The translations under genes were made by a program, and so were the position numbers. This document shows positions 1-5,182 of a stretch of 5,182 nt of DNA, in pieces; within the stretch, counting starts at the first letter, position 1; the number at the start of each line of letters is the position of its first letter. The DNA comes from CAMLHP01 sp035707845 (GTDB taxonomy: Bacteria > Gemmatimonadota > Gemmatimonadetes > Gemmatimonadales > GWC2-71-9). The notes beneath the pieces are model-generated. The model was given only the letters and a program-made list of their open reading frames with translations. It did no database searches and was not told the origin of the DNA. The stretch covers positions 1 through 5,182 of the forward strand of contig DASSTP010000284.1 in the NCBI GenBank assembly GCA_035707845.1, written 5' to 3'.

Positions 1-619
1 ATCGCCTGAGCGGCGTTACCAGGATACCCGCCACGATCCCGATGCCGATGAACGCAATGCTGAACTTGGTGAGGAGGCCGAGGCCGAGGGCGGCGCCGAG
101 GAGGAGCCAAGGGGCACTGGGCGCTGTACGCGGTGCGCTTAGCGCTAAGCGCTTAGCGCTCAGCGGCTGATCGGCAATTCGGAGCATCGCGTAAAGACCC
201 ACCGTCCACCACAGCTGATCGAAGATCACCGGCTGGAACAGGTTGCCGGCGCGGAGGAAGAGCGGGGCGAGGGCGACGGCCAGGGCGGCGAGGGCCTGGG
301 CGTAGCGGCCGCCGCCCAGGCGCCGGGCGATCAGGGCGGCGAGGAGGACCAGCAGCCCGCCGGTGAGGGCGGGAAGGAACCGGACTGCCACCAGCGAGCC
401 GCCCAGGGTGGCGAGGGTCGCCTTGGCGGCGAGGGCGATGAAGGGCGGGAAGTCCATGGACCAGAGCCGGAGGTGGCGGGCCATGGCGAGGTAGAGGAAT
501 TCGTCGCGCTGGAAGCCGTAGGGGGAGAAGAGGTTGACGGCGAGATGGGTGATCAGGGCGAGCAAGGCGAGCAGGGCGGGCGGGGCGAGCAGGTTTCCGA
601 TGAGCCTGGATCGGGGCAT
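1..619 (-). CDS. Glycosyltransferase family 39 (ArnT/PMT-like) membrane protein, N-terminal part, truncated by window edge
   Basis: The frame is open from an ATG at 619 to the window's left edge (206 codons visible, no stop). It encodes a very hydrophobic protein. TM1 is at about residues 10-31. A first extracytoplasmic loop carries the Arg-Asp-Glu motif (R38-D39-E40) followed by a Tyr-Leu-Ala-x-Ala-Arg-His stretch and a D56-F-P-P motif. Further hydrophobic segments lie at about 60-98, 107-123, 131-148 and 171-201. A short loop motif resembling the RDE motif is typical of GT-C enzymes of family 39, which move sugars from polyprenyl-phosphate donors at the outer face of the inner membrane; acceptor and sugar cannot be told here. 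The start is well supported: an in-frame TAG lies six codons upstream (635-637) and an AGAGGAG sits 10 nt before the ATG. Residues about 153-163 are encoded by a palindromic 7-bp repeat that brings rare TTA and CTA codons, so they look like an insertion in a loop. The family call is from motif recognition. Confidence 0.82.
   Translation of the reverse strand, partial: MPRSRLIGNLLAPPALLALLALITHLAVNLFSPYGFQRDEFLYLAMARHLRLWSMDFPPFIALAAKATLATLGGSLVAVRFLPALTGGLLVLLAALIARRLGGGRYAQALAALAVALAPLFLRAGNLFQPVIFDQLWWTVGLYAMLRIADQPLSAKRLALSAPRTAPSAPWLLLGAALGLGLLTKFSIAFIGIGIVAGILVTPLRR
135..162. repeat. Four tandem 7-bp units (GCGCTNA) forming a palindrome inside the glycosyltransferase gene
   Basis: Units GCGCTTA, GCGCTAA, GCGCTTA and GCGCTCA follow head to tail. 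Positions 141-160 form a perfect 20-bp palindrome, extendable to 136-165 with one mismatched pair, so either strand could fold into a strong hairpin. The repeat is translated in the glycosyltransferase as part of a polar loop (about residues 153-163) between two hydrophobic segments. It introduces TTA and CTA leucine codons into a gene that otherwise uses CTG and CTC. This suggests a repeat inserted into, or expanded within, a tolerant loop. Confidence 0.85.
548..592. repeat. Five tandem 9-bp units, consensus GGCGAGCAG, within glycosyltransferase TM1
   Basis: Read on the plus strand the units are GGTGATCAG, GGCGAGCAA, GGCGAGCAG, GGCGGGCGG and GGCGAGCAG. On the coding (minus) strand each unit is roughly CTG-CTC-GCC, so the array encodes Leu-Leu-Ala triplets that make up most of the first transmembrane helix (about residues 10-24). 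Because 9 bp is three codons, gain or loss of a unit stays in frame. Related units occur at 661-696, 1698-1751 and 1811-1837. Confidence 0.75.
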
Positions 620-629
620 TTCTGGCTTT

Positions 630-636
630 CTCCTCT
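630..636 (-). promoter_or_regulatory. Ribosome binding site of the glycosyltransferase gene
   Basis: AGAGGAG on the minus strand lies 10 nt before the ATG at 619. The spacing is slightly long. Together with the in-frame TAG overlapping the site (635-637), it fixes the start at 619. Confidence 0.6.
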
Positions 637-640
637 AGTA

Positions 641-696
641 GACGGGCGACCCGCGACCACCTGCTCGCCTTGCTCGTCCTGCTCGCCCTGTTGGCG
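641..696. repeat. Two adjacent short tandem arrays (7-bp GACCCGC-like, then 9-bp CTGCTCGCC-like) in a divergent intergenic region
   Basis: Positions 641-661 can be read as three 7-bp units (GACGGGC, GACCCGC, GACCACC), of which the middle one matches the array at 2027-2054. Positions 661-696 are four 9-bp units (CTGCTCGCC, TTGCTCGTC, CTGCTCGCC, CTGTTGGCG), the reverse complement of the unit in the neighbouring glycosyltransferase gene. In one plus-strand frame the 9-bp array reads as Leu/Ala-rich and ends in Leu-Leu-Ala-Cys, which looks like a lipobox. No ATG, ribosome site or downstream coding sequence supports a gene. The array lies between two divergent genes, so it lies in the presumed promoter region of both. 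Confidence 0.7.
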
Positions 697-758
697 TGTC
701 CCCCTAGCGCCCTTGCGCCGAAGCGGTACGATAATGCCGTGCCACCGACCCCCTTCAC

Positions 759-764
759 AAGGAG
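759..764 (+). promoter_or_regulatory. Ribosome binding site of the DUF4440-like gene
   Basis: AAGGAG lies 6 nt before the ATG at 771, a near-ideal Shine-Dalgarno position that settles the start against other possible starts in the region. Confidence 0.8.
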
Positions 765-770
765 CAAGCC

Positions 771-1238
771 ATGTCTCTCCGTAATTGGTACCGCCGTGCC
801 GTTCCACTGGTTCTGGCCGCAAGTGTCCTGGTGCCGTCGATTGCGGCGGGGCAGGGCATCGAGTCGCCGCGCATCCCGCTGCGGACCGCGCTGAACGACA
901 TTTCCACGCTGCGGACGTCCTATGTCGATGCATTCAACGGGAAGGACTCCAAGGCGCTGCTGGCCCTGTACGCCGACGACGCCATCCTCGTCAATCAGGA
1001 AGGCGTGTTGACCGGCAAGGCGGCCATCGGCAAGGCGATGGGCGATGCCGGCAACTGGCCACATGCCGTGATCAAGTCGGACAGCGTCCGCGTCTACGGG
1101 GCCACTGCGGTGGACGTCGGCACCTGGACCACGCATCCCGCCGAGGGCGGCGAGATGGTGTCGCACTACCTCGTCGTGCTGCGGCATGACATGAATGGAT
1201 GGAAGCTGGCGTACGTGGCGGACGTGCCTGTGAAGTGA
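771..1238 (+). CDS. Secreted SnoaL/NTF2-like protein (DUF4440-type)
   Basis: This 155-residue protein begins with a Sec-type signal peptide: basic N-region (R4, R8, R9), hydrophobic core at about residues 10-25, and likely cleavage after A26 or G27. The rest is a compact alpha+beta domain of the NTF2-like superfamily. It shows the helix with F55-N-G-K-D followed by L64-A-L-Y-A-D-D-A, the G82-K-A-A-I86 turn, a central strand with D115-V-G-T-W-T, and a last strand pair ending Y133-L-V-V-L-R through G143-W-K-L-A. This matches DUF4440/SnoaL-like proteins, which are small cone-shaped ligand-binding or occasionally catalytic folds. No substrate can be inferred. A strong ribosome site supports the ATG. 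The gene diverges from the glycosyltransferase and converges on the lipoprotein gene; a repeat array begins 3 nt after its stop. Length (about 125-130 residues mature) is normal for the family. Confidence 0.85.
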   Translation: MSLRNWYRRAVPLVLAASVLVPSIAAGQGIESPRIPLRTALNDISTLRTSYVDAFNGKDSKALLALYADDAILVNQEGVLTGKAAIGKAMGDAGNWPHAVIKSDSVRVYGATAVDVGTWTTHPAEGGEMVSHYLVVLRHDMNGWKLAYVADVPVK

Positions 1239-1241
1239 GTT

Positions 1242-1358
1242 GGGCAGTTGGACAGTCGGACAGTTGGACAGATGGACAGTTGGACCGTTGGACAGGTGGA
1301 CGGATGTCCGTCATGAAGAACTGTCCATCTGTCCAACTGTCCATCAGTCCATCTCTTC
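1242..1358. repeat. Tandem 8-bp array (GGACAGTT) with an inverted copy, filling the gap between convergent genes
   Basis: Eight consecutive 8-bp units run from 1242 to 1305, consensus GGACAGTT, with variants ending GAT, GTC and GGT. After a 13-bp spacer, five units in the opposite orientation follow (1319-1358), the last one degenerate. Three units in each arm (1258-1281 and 1319-1342) are perfect reverse complements, giving a 24-bp stem with a 37-nt loop that contains its own small inverted repeat (GACGGA at 1299-1304 and TCCGTC at 1307-1312). The array starts 3 nt after the stop of the plus-strand gene and overlaps the last codons and stop of the minus-strand lipoprotein gene. A transcript from either side would fold into this hairpin, so it could act as a bidirectional terminator or RNA-stability element. 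There is no T-tract typical of an intrinsic terminator. Confidence 0.85.
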
Positions 1359-1769
1359 AAAGTCTCCCGTCCTCGCCTCTCCCACCTTGTCGCCGTCGGG
1401 GCTGGTGATGGGGATCGGGATGCGCCAGGTGCCGGCGGGCTGGCCCCCGGGGAAGGTGTAGCTGAACGTGGCGGACTCGCCAGCTGGGAGCGGAGTACTT
1501 CCCACCAGGCACTCCTGAAGTTCTTCCACCCGCGTGTAGCTGTCGCCCACCTTGTGGTCCCAGCGTTCCGGGCAGTTCGAATACGCCACGTCCGAATTCG
1601 TCGTGTTGGTGATGGTCACCACGACGGGATCGGTGGTGGTGTAACTGGTCTGGTCGGTGGCGACGGTGATGCCGTCGGACGGGTTGGTGGATCCACAGGC
1701 GGACAGGGCGAGCAGAGCGGACAGGGCGGACAGGGCGGACAGGACGGACGGCCTGCGCAGGTTGAACAT
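1344..1769 (-). CDS. Small lipoprotein with a single Ig-like/BsuPI-like beta domain
   Basis: The protein has 141 residues. The N-terminus has R5-R6, a hydrophobic stretch of repeated Leu-Ser-Ala triplets (residues 10-24) and a lipobox L22-S-A-C25-G, so C25 should be lipidated and the protein anchored in the envelope. The mature part has a beta-sandwich look: D39-x-x-S-Y43, V49-V-V-T-I-T-N-T-T-N (strand and turn), Y63-S-N-C66, E86-C87, L94-P-A-G-E-S-A-T-F-S-Y-T-F and G113-T-W-R. This pattern, with two cysteines (C66, C87) likely to form a disulfide, resembles proteins related to the BsuPI protease-inhibitor fold or other Ig-like domains; function is unknown. The frame stays open upstream to 1913, but the ATG at 1769 is chosen because GGAGGA directly precedes it, the lipoprotein signal starts there, and the upstream extension is translated repeat. 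The final Met-Asp-stop lies within the 8-bp repeat array. Confidence 0.82.
   Translation of the reverse strand: MFNLRRPSVLSALSALSALLALSACGSTNPSDGITVATDQTSYTTTDPVVVTITNTTNSDVAYSNCPERWDHKVGDSYTRVEELQECLVGSTPLPAGESATFSYTFPGGQPAGTWRIPIPITSPDGDKVGEARTGDFEEMD
1698..1751. repeat. Six tandem 9-bp units (GGCGGACAG) encoding the lipoprotein signal peptide core
   Basis: Plus-strand units are GGCGGACAG, GGCGAGCAG, AGCGGACAG, GGCGGACAG, GGCGGACAG and GACGGACGG. On the coding strand the unit is CTG-TCC-GCC, giving Leu-Ser-Ala repeats; one unit is the Leu-Leu-Ala version identical to the unit at 548-592 and 1820-1837. The whole hydrophobic core up to the residue before the lipidated cysteine is repeat-encoded, so length changes would lengthen or shorten the signal peptide in steps of three residues. 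Confidence 0.8.
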
Positions 1770-1772
1770 GAT

Positions 1773-1778
1773 TCCTCC
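1773..1778 (-). promoter_or_regulatory. Ribosome binding site of the lipoprotein gene
   Basis: GGAGGA on the minus strand lies 3 nt before the ATG at 1769 (core GGAG with 5-nt spacing). It decides the start in favour of 1769 over the longer open frame. Confidence 0.75.
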
Positions 1779-1810
1779 AGTTTGGAGCAGTGACGCCGGA
1801 GGGATTGGCG

Positions 1811-1837
1811 GGTGCACAGGGCGAGCAGGGCGAGCAG
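1811..1837. repeat. Short intergenic array of the 9-bp unit GGCGAGCAG
   Basis: Two exact units (1820-1828, 1829-1837) are preceded by a degenerate one (GGTGCACAG, 1811-1819). They lie upstream of the lipoprotein gene and 4 bp from the left end of the palindromic element at 1842. This copy is not in a coding region. Confidence 0.65.
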
Positions 1838-1841
1838 GCGG

Positions 1842-2010
1842 TGTCATTGCGAGCGCGCCAGAGGCGCGCGAAGCAACCTTGCAGCCCGACCGAGATCTCC
1901 CGACGGAGCTCAAGCTGAAAGCGGGCGGCAGCAGCGCGGGCGAACACCGGCCAGGAGATCACTTTCGGGCTGCAAGGTTGCTTCGGCAGCCGCGCTGCCT
2001 CGCAATGACA
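1842..2010. mobile_element. MITE-like palindromic element with TGTCATTGCGAG terminal inverted repeats
   Basis: The ends are perfect 12-bp inverted repeats (1842-1853 and 1999-2010). Inside each end is a small local hairpin: 7-bp stem with loop AGA at 1853-1869 on the left, 6-bp stem with loop CGC at 1985-1999 on the right. Next comes a perfect 20-bp inverted repeat (1870-1889 and 1965-1984) and a further matching pair (GATCTCC 1894-1900 with GGAGATC 1954-1960). The centre of about 50 bp is GC-rich and non-coding. The whole 169 bp could fold into one long branched hairpin. The end sequence TGTCATTGCGAG followed by GAAGCAA is a family I recognise as widespread in bacterial intergenic regions; when translated it yields the familiar spurious peptide beginning His-Cys-Glu-Arg. 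There is no transposase, so any mobility would be in trans. No clear target-site duplication is seen at the edges. Confidence 0.75.
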
Positions 2011-2026
2011 GTACTTGGCAGCCCTC

Positions 2027-2053
2027 GACCCGCGACCCGCGACCCGCGACCCT

Positions 2054-2054
<1 letters not shown>
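2027..2054. repeat. Four tandem 7-bp units (GACCCGC) abutting the kinase stop codon
   Basis: Three exact GACCCGC units and one GACCCTC unit run head to tail. The last base overlaps the first base of the kinase stop triplet (2054-2056, TAG on the minus strand). The array lies immediately downstream of the kinase gene and 16 bp from the palindromic element. It has no T-tract or self-complementarity that would make it a terminator. Confidence 0.8.

Positions 2055-5182
<3,128 letters not shown>

Noticed and set aside
730..735. GATAAT as a -10 box for the DUF4440-like gene
   Set aside because: It matches a -10 hexamer and is suitably upstream, but nothing at the right distance resembles a -35 box, and sigma-factor preferences of this organism are unknown.
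153..1187. Long minus-strand open frame of 344 codons
   Set aside because: It runs antisense to the well-supported DUF4440-like gene and then out of frame through the glycosyltransferase gene. The translation is Arg/Pro-rich with no recognisable domain, typical of a GC-rich shadow frame.
1242..1358. Classic rho-independent terminator
   Set aside because: The stem is far longer than usual, the loop is 37 nt and no T-tract follows on either strand, so only a possible terminator role is mentioned under the repeat.
1770..1913. N-terminal extension of the lipoprotein to an upstream start at 1913
   Set aside because: The extension encodes the palindromic element and repeat sequence; the lipoprotein signal and a strong ribosome site both point to the ATG at 1769.
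1842..2010. CRISPR array
   Set aside because: The repeats are inverted rather than regularly spaced direct repeats, there are no spacers, and no cas genes are present.

Overview
This high-GC window looks like a chromosomal stretch from an environmental bacterium. The best guess is Gemmatimonadota or a similar soil/sediment lineage. That rests on the very large Hanks-type Ser/Thr kinase with membrane segments and a TPR tail, the small secreted DUF4440 and lipoprotein genes, and the GC-rich codon use. It is an inference from architecture, not a phylogenetic placement.

Layout: (1) positions 1-619, minus strand, the N-terminal 206 residues of a polytopic family-39-type glycosyltransferase that runs off the left edge; (2) a 151-bp divergent intergenic region holding two short tandem arrays; (3) 771-1238, plus strand, a secreted SnoaL/NTF2-like (DUF4440) protein; (4) 1242-1358, a tandem and inverted array of an 8-bp unit that fills the gap between convergent genes; (5) 1344-1769, minus strand, a small lipoprotein with an Ig-like/BsuPI-like beta domain; (6) 1770-2053, intergenic, with a short 9-bp array, a 169-bp MITE-like palindromic element carrying the widespread TGTCATTGCGAG ends, and a 7-bp array; (7) 2054-5182, minus strand, a receptor-type Ser/Thr kinase with three predicted membrane segments, a TolB/FlgO-like region and a long TPR tail. 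Only its extreme N-terminus is missing beyond the right edge.

The genes do not form an obvious pathway. All four products are predicted to be membrane, exported or envelope-associated. The kinase and lipoprotein share a strand but are separated by 284 bp containing a mobile-type element, so they are probably not tightly co-transcribed. No defence system, CRISPR array, RNA gene or complete transposon is visible.

The most distinctive feature is the density of short tandem arrays with different unit lengths (7, 8 and 9 bp). They sit directly at gene ends, supply the codons of hydrophobic N-terminal segments, or form an in-frame insertion in a loop of the glycosyltransferase. I regard this pattern, together with the palindromic element, as the item most worth following up.
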